From Nymphaea colorata (taxonomy: Eukaryota > Streptophyta > Magnoliopsida > Nymphaeales > Nymphaeaceae): DNA of 64,000 nucleotides. A program made the position numbers and the translations under genes. Positions 12,121 through 23,364 of the stretch are shown piece by piece. Below the pieces are notes generated by a model, which was not told the origin of the DNA, did not search any database, and worked only from the letters and a program-made list of their open reading frames with translations. Numbering within the stretch: position 1 is the first letter of the stretch; every line of letters starts with the position of its first letter. Location of the stretch: the NCBI RefSeq assembly GCF_008831285.2, contig NC_045144.1:23635716-23699715 (forward strand), given 5' to 3'.

Positions 12121-12490
12121 TATATTTCATGCCCTACATCTTTTCTTGATTACGATAAGAACACATTGGCCTCGATTTCCATTTTCTTGAAGCTAACGTG
12201 ATCTTCAATCCTTGAAAGTGTCTCTCCAGTATGGCTGTTGGTGAAATGTCAATATTTGATATTAAAGTTACGAACCTTTCGTTAATATTCTCCAGCAAGT
12301 TCACTGTATCTTGAGAGGTGAGCTTGATTAAGTTAAGCTTGGGAACAACGGAACTGTTTGAGTGATTTATCAAGGGCTTACTACAAATCTTTGCAAGTTC
12401 ATCTTTAGTAGAAGAATATCAAATCATCATTTCACCCCGAGCAGGTTCCTCTTTGACAAGTGGCCTGCCAACTTATGAGGGATCAAGAAT
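12121..12490 (-). pseudogene. Copia pol 3'-end remnant in 3' flank of LPR gene
   Basis: This antisense stretch matches 33139-33510 in the flank of the decayed copy, which continues there into recognisable Copia RNase H and RT sequence. In this copy only the C-terminal tail region survives, with stops. Its presence beside both gene copies shows that the Copia insertion is older than the duplication. On its own this fragment would not be identifiable; the call rests on the partner copy. Confidence 0.5.
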
Positions 12491-15400
12491 TTCGGGTTTC
12501 ATTATAAAGAAGTGCATTGTGTTCCGCTTCCATAGAGGTTAAGACTAGATGATATTTGGCATATGTATATAAGCTTGAGAACTTGAGGATGTTTGGTTTT
12601 ACAATTTTAACTAAGACTAGGGCACCATTTGATGTGGTCTATGAGATGTAGATTCTAGCTGCCTTGCCTCAGAAAAAACATTGGTTGTATAAGGATCCAA
12701 TATTGTCATCGGATGCATTAGGACTCCTAGGTACATCATTTTAATCAACTCTCCCTTGGGACCGCATGCTAGAAAGCTGAAGTTGGCTTGTAATGGATTT
12801 GAGAAAAATAATCTTGTCAAATCTATAATCAAATCACTACAACAAATAGTAGTGATAGCTATGGTTGTAAAACTGCACCTAATGTCTAGTGAGAATGAAC
12901 CCACAGTTCTTGGTTCCATTACTACGCTATGACACATAAAAAAAGAAAAACCCTTGCTGATGAAAAATGCATCGAGAAACCCTTGTTGATAGAAAGTGCC
13001 CTATGAAACCGTTGCTATCAATTTCCCCGTTTTTATCACTTTATAGCCTCCTGCATTGCTGTGTTCTTCTGTCTCCCTGGCAAAAAATTTTGTTTGATAC
13101 CTGCTTCATTCTTTCCAATGAATGGCAAATTGAGGCAGTGGGTCCTATACAGAGGGAGGAAGTTATAGGGAGATCCTTTCATCCTTCCACCCCATACAAT
13201 GTAGTTTTCTTGGCGTATTTGGGTGTCCTACTTTCTATATGCCATTAATTTCTTCCCAGATGTTGTAACTATTCTTTTCATGAGATTTTGTCTGTATTTG
13301 AAAGGCGATAATCGGATTTAAGCTTTTGTATGGCGTTAATCGGATTTAAGCTTTTGTATGATTTTCTTTTTCTATCTTATGATCATTATTGTTCTTATTG
13401 TTTGTTGTGGAGGTCAAGGTCACTAACGATCAACCATTCCAATTGTCTTCACCCTTAACGTGGCCATCTACATGATTGCTGGGTGCTTCTAGCACCACTT
13501 GGTTGTTACATGTTCTTGTGATACACAGGTTTCCCTTATATGCATTAGTTGAATTTGACTTCATTTCTTTTCCAAGAGAAACTTGGTTGATGCACAAGAC
13601 CAACTCCCACATTTGGAACCAGTTTTGAAGCTCAGTTACAAAACCTTCTTATTCAGGGGTAAAATGGTAATTTTGTCATGATGAAAATTTTGAGGTGTCT
13701 GTGGTGGAAAGAGAACAACGAAGGTGATCGTTCCTAAAAGTGGTCTCCTATAACGTAGACAGTCGCCCAAACCCTAGTTGCAGAGCTCTTGTGAGAGGAG
13801 AGAGAAGCTTCGAGAGGAGAGAGAAGAAAAAACACCTAAAATGAGAAAAAACTCGGTTCAGGGTGTATTTATACACAGATTTTGAAAATTACAAATTTAG
13901 TCCTACTTATTAGCAAAATTTTCAAACTGTCAAATTTTTCAAAAATTAATGACGCAACTTTTTTGACAAAATTTTTTCAAAAAAGACTTGCAAAAGTTAA
14001 TTTTAGTGAAAACTCAAGATTTTATATGAAATTACGTAGAGATACCTCCAGATTTATTATAAATTGCTAAAAGAGGGTTTTGAAAATGAAAGAAGAAATT
14101 CACGTTCTAAATTCAAAATTGGGATCTCTTTGCTTCTAAGTGATATTTTAGAATATTATTGGAGATTTGATGACGTGATATTTTTTATGTTGCTTTCTCT
14201 TTATTGTTCGTTACCTGCCATTAAAATTAAAAACTTAGAAATGACTTCTAGAGTGGCAACCTCAAAACTGGCCAAGCCCCAAAAACTAAATGGTTAACAA
14301 CATGTATGTATGCTTATGCAATTTAATTATTTTGTGAGTGCATGACCCAATGATGGTATAAACCTTGTGTTTCTGACATTAACTAAAATCTTATTTGGAC
14401 ATGGATATTATGTTGAAACATGTTCACATTGTATTTGAATTTGGATCCTCTTTCTTTGTTTAAATACATATTGATTCTATTATTGATATCATTATGTTTG
14501 GATCCACATTGATATGATCTGAATCTAGATGACAATTTGGATTTTTGCTTTGGATCTAATCGTTACTTAAAATCCATATGTGTATGCAGTTTGGTTCATG
14601 ACATATTTAGATCTGAATTAGTTTGGATACTGGCTAAAAAAGAAAATCCATATCCTGCTTATATTTGATTTAGATATATGTTTTCATGCTTGCTTTTTGG
14701 ATGTTCATGGTCATTTTGGGTCCATGTTGACATTAAATATGACCAGATTTTCTTTTTATATATATCTATTTAACTGTTGAACTTGGATCTCACAATAAAC
14801 ATTGTAATCTTTTGGAGCATGATCTAATCGGACTTGTTTTCACCTTTTATTCAAGATTTATATCTTGTTTATATTGGATCTAAACATATTATGATATGCA
14901 TTGATTTTTTTTTAGATTTAATGATTTTACGAGTTATACATATTCAATGTGAGTAGCACTAGAGTGCTAGAAGATGAATTTCTTTTACTCCTTATGAAAT
15001 AATATTCTTTGAACAAAGATTATGTTCTTGTATGTTCATCCTAGTTAAAATGAATTATTATATTACTGTATGTTGGTAAGCTAAGAGGTGTAAATAAACA
15101 ATCTTAGGCATGGCCAGATCCATATATCATTGTGCTTGGTTCATGATAGATTTAGATCCATATTAAGTTTTTTGGATCATTGGCTCCAAATATCTGTACT
15201 TACATTGAATCCAATATATCGTCATGTTTGCCTTTTGTCTGCACTTATAGGATAACACTCTTAAACATGATGAAAGCCATATTACTGAAATATTTTTATT
15301 TGAAGATCTGTTGTACTAAATTTCTAGTACATGAAACTTTATTTCCTCTTATCATATTAAAAGTGAGAAAATCTTTGGTGTTGACTTAAGAGAACTAGAT

Positions 15401-15655
15401 TGTTATTTGGGACGAGATATTAGTTATCTTTTCCTATTGTTATATTTGGATATATGTTGATATGATCTAAATTTCTATGTTTGAACTGGTGAAATCCACA
15501 ATACCTAAAGTTTAGATTCAGATCCAAATTGACTTGTTTGGATATGTAGGAAAAATCCATATCTGTTTACATTAGGTTCCAATATATGTTATCATGCTTG
15601 CTTATAGATATGATCATATTGTGATATTTGTTGTCATCATTATAGGAAACTATTG
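12491..15655. other. AT-rich intergenic, transposon-derived in part
   Basis: No gene-like frame. A 28-bp tandem duplication lies at 13304-13359. At about 13862-13876 the minus strand reads GTGTATAAATACACCC, a TATA-like box, preceded on the plus strand by purine-rich GAGAGGAGAGAG repeats, as in a retrotransposon LTR. About 14290-15650 is full of GGATCT/GATATG-type words on both strands and is probably degraded repeat DNA. Confidence 0.4.
13304..13359 (+). repeat. 28-bp tandem duplication
   Basis: Two adjacent units beginning GGCG(A/T)TAATCGGATTTAAG, 28 bp each, one base different. Confidence 0.85.
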
Positions 15656-15659
15656 AATA

Positions 15660-15910
15660 AAGCATTATTTGCTATTTCTCTCGAAGGCACAGGCTAGGGT
15701 AATCTAACGATTAACCCTAAGTTTGTGATTCACTGGGCTTTTATAGTCTGCCGCCCAGGGTTTCCGTATGCCCAGTAACGGTTAGAGCCAGAGAGATTTG
15801 GGGAAAGATAAATGAAAACCAGTTTTTTAATTTAATCTCGTAACTGCAAGTGGGCCCTCTTGCAGTTATGAGATGTAGAGATAGGGCCGAGGACCACTAT
15901 TCAACATCTC
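15660..15910 (-). mobile_element. Copia-type LTR edge (antisense)
   Basis: Read on the minus strand, CAAGTAGGAGATGTTGAATA at 15901-15920 looks like a Copia polypurine tract (AAGTAGGAGA) running into an LTR start (TGTTGAATAG). The LTR would then extend leftward through the 15670-15900 block, which has its own short inverted motifs (TAACTGCAAG...CTTGCAGTTA). The distal LTR end and a target duplication were not found. Confidence 0.4.
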
Positions 15911-16429
15911 CTACTTGTGATGCTATTGACTTTAAGTGAGTGTGAATGTGTAAAATGAGAATTGAAACTATATTAAACATACAGCCTTCACTCTCTCATA
16001 AACCCTCAAAATTCATACATTTGGAACATTCATGCTTCACTCTTTCATAATCTCTCAAAGTCCATTCATATAAAATTACATATCATACAATCTATACATA
16101 AAGATTGATCTTAATTAAAATATAAGACTTTCTCTAAATGTGCTTATCATATTCTTAAGCACAAGTGTTAGAGAATGCAGCCCATAAGCTTGAGTCATGG
16201 ATGATAATCTCAAAACTATTAAAAGTTAGGCAAATGAAGATGAAATCAATCTTTAAAACATAGGGAAAATGTACATATCATCCGTTTTCCTTAAAATTGC
16301 CATAAAAGTCAGATTTTATTCTGATTTAAATGGTTTAAATTTAAAATGTTGATTCTAAGAGTGTTTGACCCATAGAAAATGATGAAATTCTATTTGTCCA
16401 CATATAAACCAAACATCCAAGTTGGTCCC

Positions 16430-16620
16430 TATGCAAGAATCCCAACTAGGATTCAAGCTTAGCCAAGCAAGAAGAATAAACATATATTGGAACACTTTTG
16501 CTAACTTCCATAAAATGTTGATGCTTGATCTTTCTCCTTGCTTGTTTTCTAAATCATGTAATCCTAAGCAAGAATTCCAACTTGGATTCAAGCTTAGCCA
16601 AGCAGGAAGAAGAATGACTT
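16430..16620 (+). repeat. Duplicated ~48-bp motif in LTR-proximal region
   Basis: GCAAGAATCCCAACTAGGAT at 16433 and its near copy at 16567 each continue into GGATTCAAGCTTAGCCAAGC, about 134 bp apart. The duplication gives two similar short minus-strand frames, which I do not regard as genes. It probably lies inside the left LTR of the neighbouring Gypsy element. Confidence 0.6.
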
Positions 16621-16697
16621 GCTTGCTGGAACTTGCAGTGGGATGAAAGAGCTTCTCATCACAAAATTCCTAAGGGTTCACTTAACCACCTTAACTT

Positions 16698-18269
16698 AGC
16701 AAAATCAATACAGAGAATAGGGGAAAGTGAAGAAGGAAATGAGGGAGAGGGGGAAGAGGGCTTGGATGAATTTTTCTTCTCCTCCTTGGCTTCTCCCTCC
16801 TAGCTCCTTGGCTGTAGCAATTTGATGAAGACCCCAAAAATTCGTTTCCCCCTCCTTGACTGCCAAGGGTGGGGGTTTATATAGAGAAGGAGATGGGGTC
16901 AACCACCTTCTTAACTCACCTTGAAAATCCACTTAAGACTTTGGGGACTTGTAAAATGGATTAAATAGGGTTTTAGTGATCCTAGTTGACCACACCTACC
17001 TCATTTACGTGAGCTAGGTGGGCTGGGCTTTGCGTGGCCTACCTTGGTTTGGACCTAGGAACCCAACTTTGACCAAAATTTTGGATGAAAATGCCCTTGC
17101 ACATAGTTTTACCTTATTTTATTTTATTTTTTTTTTCTTTGTTTCAAATTAAGCTTGTTAGGTTAAAACCTAGTCATTAAGCTCTAAATGTTATTGAATT
17201 ATGACAATTCGAATAAAATTTAGAATTCTATCAAATTTGGTTTGAAAATGGTATTTTCATCCATAACTTGATTGAAGATGGATTTCAATTGAATCAAACT
17301 TTGGTTTGAAATATTGAATTTTAATTTGATATTTGATTTATGCATTTGACAAATCGAAATGTATATTTGCCTTTCATGAAATCCCAATTTAGGTTCTATA
17401 ATCTCAATTTGATCATAAAAGGGCAAAATCATACAGATTGTCAAATTTGACCAATTGACCAAAGTCAAAGCTCATTTGAGAGTAGTTTGACTTTACTTAA
17501 GGTAATTCGATGAATTTGATATAAAAAAGCTCTTAATTGAGCTAAATTGTACTTTGATTGAGTTTAGTCAAAGTGGATTAAATCCGGTCAAGGTTTATTT
17601 CTTTGCACTAATTTGGTCGTGGGACAGACTTACCCTTTTCGCCAAGCTGAGCTCATATTGGATGCTAATTGAATTTGGCACCACATCTGGGTGCACTAGG
17701 GTCGAACCTACTTGAATTAAGTAGGTTTGGTTAGCTTAGTTATTGCTTCTTGGAGGTTGAGGCCTCTTGAAAGAGGATCTAGCAAAGGAAGAGAGAGAGA
17801 CATAAATGTCTCTCTTTTCCTAGATTTCTAGTTATGACCTCATTCATTTCTCATTGAAAAATGAATTTTTGAAGTGATTGTGAGGAGATATTTTTAAAAA
17901 GGAGAGGTGCGTGACCTCTTAGTGGGTTTTGACCACACGAGCTAGGTGGGCCCTACACGTGGTCCCACATAGCATTCTAGACTAAATTAGATCAAATTCT
18001 CGGATTTAAATGAAAACTTGAATATTGCAATTGGATATGGATTTCAAATGCATTTGTAATTGAATTTAGATTTTAAATCTTAATTTGAATCTAGTTTGGA
18101 CATGTAATCCTACTTTGGGATTCATGTCATGAGTCAAATTCATGATTTGAATCTAAATTGTTCTTTAGTTTCGAATTCGCTTTGAAATTGTAATTTTTTC
18201 ACAATTCTTTTGTAAAATTTTGAAATTGCTTCAATTATGATGTGGAAAAATTTGGCATGTTAATGGATG
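16698..18269 (-). repeat. 3' LTR of the Tat-like Gypsy element (shared part)
   Basis: Matches 23365-24922 along its length with many substitutions and small indels. Its inner end (GTTAATGGATG) is followed by a pyrimidine run that is the complement of a polypurine tract, which fixes this boundary. The outer (left) boundary is uncertain, because the partner LTR is truncated at the corresponding point; the true LTR may start between about 15.9 and 16.7 kb. Confidence 0.8.
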
Positions 18270-19314
18270 CCCCTCTTTACTATTAAGCAAGTTGAAGACT
18301 TTGCTTAATTGCAAAGATTCAAATAGCAAATTTTTTGCAAATTGTTTCAAAAATTTATTTTTCAAATAATGCTAAGTCATCCTTAATTGAGGGGAAATGC
18401 TAGGCATAGACTTGAAATAAGAAGAGTTTCCTATATCTCACAAGAGACTCTGTAGAGGAATTAATGTTGGATGGAAAATTTTGCAATTGTGAAAGTTTTT
18501 GCATTTGATGTTTGGAGAATTTAGCCCTTGATGCCTTCTTGACCATCAGCAAGTACTTTTTCTTTCCTTTTTGCTTATATCTTTACCTTTTGATTTTCTT
18601 TTTAAGCTATGCTTCACTGTTGGGAGAAATTCCTCACCACCCCAAAAGCTACTATAGAGTTTCTCCACTTTGGTGGTTTTGTGTAGTTTGCTTTATGCAA
18701 TATCAAGTCTATCGGGCTTTCTTCTGAACCCTTATTGCGTGCTTTGAGCCGGTAATTCCCAGGCCAGTTGGCCTCAAGGTACCAAGTGTGAAATTCTCCT
18801 CAAACTTATTTACTCGGATTCAGAAGGCTTTAAGAGACTTAATATAACCAAAATGTTCATGGATTGCCTTTTAGCTTCACGACATAAGCATAAATCGTAT
18901 GCCTACCCGTGCCTGTAGAGCTTTGAACTAGAGGAACAACTACACTCACCCCGAGCTCATCGCTCAACACATTTTGTTTGATAGATTTTTCTTGCATCTT
19001 GCCAATGTCTTTTGGGTCTTAAGGGTTTTTTCCATATGGCATCTCATACTAAACCTTTACAAGTTCTTAACTATCGGGACCAACATTTATTTATGTACAT
19101 TAATCCCTCAATTTCATTGAAATTTCTTGCATAGTTCAAACCAATGCCCTTGCGGTTGTCCTCAAGACATGGGCTAAGTTTGAAAATTTTGATGCATTTT
19201 TGAAACTTTCTTTAAGGGATACTATGCCCCTTAGTTGGTTTGAAAATTGATAAGAATGTGCTTATGAAAGAACAATTGGTTTGAAATTTTTGAATTGCAA
19301 ATTCAAGTATAGAA
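18270..19314 (-). other. Gypsy 3' untranslated region
   Basis: About 1 kb between the polypurine tract and the end of the integrase remnant. No coding signal is recognised. The 71-codon plus-strand frame at 18512-18727 is low-complexity and hydrophobic and is not considered real. Confidence 0.5.
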
Positions 19315-20110
19315 TTTCTTGAGATGAAAAGCATTAATTAGATCAGGGATTTCGATCCCATCAACATCAATTAGCCGATAAGAATTGTGAGGTAGAACTT
19401 CTTTGACGACATATGGTCCTTCTCAATTTGGTGTCCATTTCCCGTTAGTTCTACTCCTGAGTGGAACTATAGATTTTAAAACAAGATCATTTATCTGAAA
19501 TTTTATTCCAATGATTGATTTGGCATAATATCGGGCGACTCTTTTGCGATAGACTTAAGCATGCTCTGTTGCTTGTACCTTTTCTTGTCTAAGAGGTCTA
19601 AATGAGCACGTCACTTTCTTTTGTACTTGCTAATTGGGTGTTTAGTGAGTGTAGCAAATTACATTGCTAGTTTTTGGACGTGTAAGGCAATTTTCGTTCT
19701 ATATACTAATTCTACTGGTGTAGCATTGGTGGGCATTTGAATTGTGGTTCAATATGCCCAAAGTGCATTGTGTATTTTTCTTGTGTCAATCTCAGCCTGT
19801 TTCAATAGTCCTTTATAAAACACGAATCAAAATCTTGTAGGTTGCTTCTGCCTGACCATTACGTTGAGAGTAATATGGGGCGTTAAAGTGATGTTGTATT
19901 TTTTGTTTTTGATAGAAATTGTGCACTTTATCATTTTTAAAATGGGTATCTATTGTCAGAAACGACATCGTGCGGGATGCCAAATCTACACAAAGATTTT
20001 TGTGAATGAAGGACACCACATGTCGTCTTTTGACTGTTTTTAAAGTGATTGCTTCGACACCACATGTACAAATTCTTTCTACTTTAAATTTGAGAAGCAT
20101 TTTGAGTCCT
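19315..20110 (-). pseudogene. Gypsy integrase remnant
   Basis: Minus-strand conceptual reading gives catalytic-core pieces near 19813-20100, including HHFNAPYYSQRNGQAEAT, the region around the last catalytic Glu (NGQ/RNGQAEAT), preceded by TDTHFKND, where the second Asp motif is expected. Further left, about 19318-19510 reads GPYVVKEVLPHNSYRL...NAFHLKKFY, the usual C-terminal tail of Tat-type integrases. Frames shift several times and include stops (one at GKWTPN*EGPYV), so no protein can be made. Confidence 0.8.
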
Positions 20111-20333
20111 TGTATTCTGTCATGTTATGTGTGCAGGAGAAATTCATTTTGATGGAGTAAGGAATCATTTCTTTTTCTGGTGTAATGAAAAGTATCCCAA
20201 TGTCTGCCCCAGCTGTGCTTTGAGATACATCGAAATGCATCTCCCACATTGGCTCTGACTCGATCGTTAGGATTTGCTCATCTGGAAAATCATCATTTGT
20301 ACTAGTTTCTTCCGATAGAAGAAAATCTGCCAA
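20079..20333 (-). pseudogene. Second RNase H (aRNH type) of the Gypsy element
   Basis: The open stretch contains WEMHFDVSQSTAGADIGILF and later FSCTHNMTEYKDSKC, matching the additional RNase H that Tat/Ogre elements carry between the first RNase H and the integrase (FDG..., ..NNMAEYEA...). The first catalytic Asp and the Glu of TEY are present, but the usual FDG reads FDV. Upstream and downstream frames are broken. Confidence 0.75.
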
Positions 20334-20617
20334 TTGATCTACAATTGCTTAACCCTTGATTGATTTCTATGACACATATTCTAAAGCATATTGCATCAAC
20401 AAAATCTGTCACTTTGCTATCCTTTCATTAAAAAATAGCTGCTCAAGGGTATATTTGAGTGTATTGAGTTTTGATAAAATTTTTACCTCGCATGACAATA
20501 GGTAGTGCCTCAATTTTTGACACAACCATACCAAGGCTAAGTAAGTTTTTTCCATGTGTAAGCAATTTTTTTATATTGCACAAATGTCTTACGGATGTAA
20601 TAAATGACATGTTCTAT

Positions 20618-21310
20618 TCAACATCTTTTTTCATATTGAGCCAAAAATCCACCACAGGCTGAATTGTTAACTGTGATGTAAAGAAGTAGAGGTTTCCCCA
20701 AAATTGGGGGTTTTAAAATTGGTGGGCAAAGAAGATATTTCTTGATCTTTTTGAATGAGACCTGACATTCATGTCTACATTCAAACTTGACTCCTTTCCA
20801 CAGTAAATGGTTGAAGGGTTCACATCTCATGGCAAGATTGGATATACACCTTCTGATTGACTGAATCTTGCCCTGCAAGCTACATTACTCTTTTAGATTT
20901 GTTAGCGGTGACATCTCAATGATCTTCTTTGCTTTGGAGGGATCCATCTTGATTCCCTTTTTGTTGACCATAAATCCCGAAAGCTTGCTAGATTCTATGC
21001 CAAATACACACTTTTGTGGATTCTATCTAAGCTTATATTGCAAGAGTCTATCAAAAACTTGAGAAAGAATGCTAATGTGTTTTTCTCTTGTTTTTTACTT
21101 AATTAGCAGATCATCCACTTAATCATCCATGATTTGATGCATTTGATCATGGAAGATAGCTATCATAGCCCTTTGATATGTTGCCCCAATATTCTTCAGA
21201 CCAAACGACATTACAGTATAGCAGAAAGTGCTTCATGGGGTTGTAATTGATGTTTTAGCATGGTCTTGAGTGGCCACCTTAATTTGTTGTAGCCAGAATA
21301 TCCATCCATA
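20618..21310 (-). pseudogene. Gypsy reverse transcriptase / first RNase H remnant
   Basis: Reading right to left, FWLQQIKVATQDHAKTS and FCYTVMSFGLKNIGATYQRA (about 21180-21300) are RT palm motifs. About 21110-21130 reads MDD*VDDLL, where a TAA stands at the position of the Tyr in the YVDD active site. 20618-20878 gives CQVSFKKIKKYL...LYITVNNSACGGFLAQYE, the start of the first RNase H. Stops and frame changes make it non-functional. Part of the RT motif is duplicated in the 516-bp tandem repeat. Confidence 0.85.
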
Positions 21311-22216
21311 AAGGAGAACATAATCAAAAGTAACAGTCGATTTTGTCTTTTTATTTGGATGAACTCTGGACATTCTGCCTCGGTGAATTCTATTACCCCC
21401 TTGAAGGCTTTTGATGTTTGATCTCAAGATGATAAAAAGGTTAGATGGAATTTGAGACATATTATATGGGAGTAAATTGCATATGTCATTTGCATATTTG
21501 AAGGTATTACAAAATTGAGACACTTAGTCTATTAGAATACAATGATAACAAAATGACAAAATGATGACTAGATGATGAAATAATAGTGGATTTGTTGGTT
21601 CATATTGATGGTGAACATCCACCTATGGTGTTGCTATTGATGAAAGGTACCAACTTGAATCCTTTCTCGACGTCCACTTTTTCATAACTTTGACATCTCA
21701 CCCAATATTCTTCAGACCAAACGACATTACAGTATAGCAGAAAGTGCTTCATGGGGTTGTAATTGATGTTTTAGCATGGTCTTGAGTGGCCACCTTAATT
21801 TGTTGTAGCCAGAATATCCATCCATAAAGGAGAACATAATCAAAAGTAACAGTTGATTTTGTCTTTTTATTTGGATGAACTCTGGACATTCTGCCTCGGT
21901 GAATTCTATTACCCCCTTGAAGGCTTTTGATGTTTGATCTCAAGATGATAAAAAGGTTAGATGGAATTTGAGACATATTATATGGGAGTAAATTGCATAT
22001 GTCATTTGCATATTTGAAGGTATTACAAAATTGAGACACTTAGTCTATTAGAATACAATGATAACAAAATGACAAAATGATGACTAGATGATGAAATAAT
22101 AGTGGATTTGTTGGTTCATATTGATGGTGAACATCCACCTATGGTGTTGCTATTGATGAAAGGTACCAACTTGAATCCTTCCTCGACACCCACTTTTTCA
22201 TAACTTTGACATCTCA
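21185..22216. repeat. 516-bp tandem duplication within Gypsy pol
   Basis: Units 21185-21700 and 21701-22216 are exactly the same length and differ at only a few bases (for example CAGTCGATT versus CAGTTGATT, and CGACGTCCA versus CGACACCCA). Each unit carries the same 96-codon minus-strand frame, with a damaged RT segment. The near-identity compared with the diverged LTRs means the duplication is much younger than the element. Confidence 0.95.
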
Positions 22217-22272
22217 GGCCTTAAGTGCCACCATTGTTCTGTCAAGGTAATCGGCTCTAAGATTTCATTTTC

Positions 22273-22920
22273 CTATTTGTCGAGGATAGTGAATGGCCGA
22301 TAGCCATGGCGTATGAGTAAATTCAATCCTTCCTCATTCTGGTAGAAAGTTTTGAAAAATGGATGGCTTTTGTAGCTTGTTTCATGCTTGGTACCTTTTT
22401 TTATCCACGTTTGTTTCTTTAGCTTCTGAATAGTCAATTTGCTAAGACCTTGAGATATTTTTTCTTCTTTGCAAACTCGAATACTAGGTACTTCAATTGT
22501 ATATATTGGTACCAGATTCATTAGATGCACAAGACAATTTTGCCTATCCTCTGCATAGATTGTTATAGTATTCATGTTATCAGTCCACTTGATGCACTAA
22601 TGTAGAGTGAAAGGAACGCCATTGGTAGCATGGATCTATGGTCTGCCAAGTAATAGGTTGAATGAGGGTTCCCTATCCACCAAATAAAATAGAACCGGAC
22701 GATATGTCTCGAAGCTATTTAGATCCAGACATATACTTCCAATGCAAGGTTGTTCCATTTTGTCATATCTATGAATGACAATTGATGACGGTTTATAATT
22801 GGCTTGCTTTATGCCTAATGTACAAGCTATCTGCTGTGGACAAATGTTCAGGCTTGCTGCTCCATCGATTAAGGCATAAGAGACTCTGGTGCCCCTTGTT
22901 TCTACCACTATGTTCAAGGC
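22273..22920 (-). pseudogene. Gypsy aspartic protease and protease-RT linker
   Basis: 22636-22917 reads ALIDGAASLNICPQQIACTL and later FYLVDREPSFNLLLGRP, matching the Tat-type retroviral-like protease (ALIDGGSALNI...FNLLLGRPW). The second residue of the DGG/DGA loop differs from consensus. The following frame 22273-22575 is the poorly conserved spacer between protease and RT. Both are interrupted. Confidence 0.8.
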
Positions 22921-22979
22921 ATCATTATGTGATGCACCTCCATTTGGTAGATCTTTATCAGAAAGTGTGATTGGACCAT

Positions 22980-23364
22980 TTTAGTATAGTCCAAAAGCCC
23001 ATTTATTTCCTCGGTTAGGACGAAATCCTTCCTTCTTGACTTGGTAAGGGCTCTAATTCTATGAAAATGGCTTCCAAAAGTTCAGGATCCCATATTTGTG
23101 ACTTTTGATTGATGTTTCTTCGACTGTTTTGTTTGCCTGGTCCGGTTTGTATATTGACGGATCGTTTGTTATATTTGGAAAGCAACCCAAAGAAATCTAG
23201 AGACACTTTATCCCATTTATGACTTGAGACCATACAATTGTTCCTTTCTCATGTTTAAGAAAAGGGTTTTTGAGGATGTGTGGTTGTTCACTAACCTCCT
23301 TGATAATTTCTTTGTCGACCGTATCTTGCACAATATTTTTGAGTACAAGGCAATCTTCTAAATG
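22980..23364 (-). pseudogene. Gypsy gag C-terminal remnant
   Basis: Upstream of the protease, one minus-strand frame reads LEDCLVLKNIVQDTVDKEII near 23295-23360, the segment following the gag zinc knuckle in Tat/Athila elements. The sequence then breaks off at 23365 into LTR sequence. The 72-codon frame at 23015-23233 is part of the same gag/protease spacer. Zinc knuckle and capsid parts are missing. Confidence 0.55.

Noticed and set aside
16355-16646. Two overlapping frames with repeated N-P-S-W-(N/D)-S-C motif
   Set aside because: The apparent protein repeat comes from a non-coding 48-bp duplication in LTR-like DNA.
21233-22039. Two identical 96-codon proteins
   Set aside because: They are the same damaged RT-region frame duplicated by the 516-bp tandem repeat, not paired genes.
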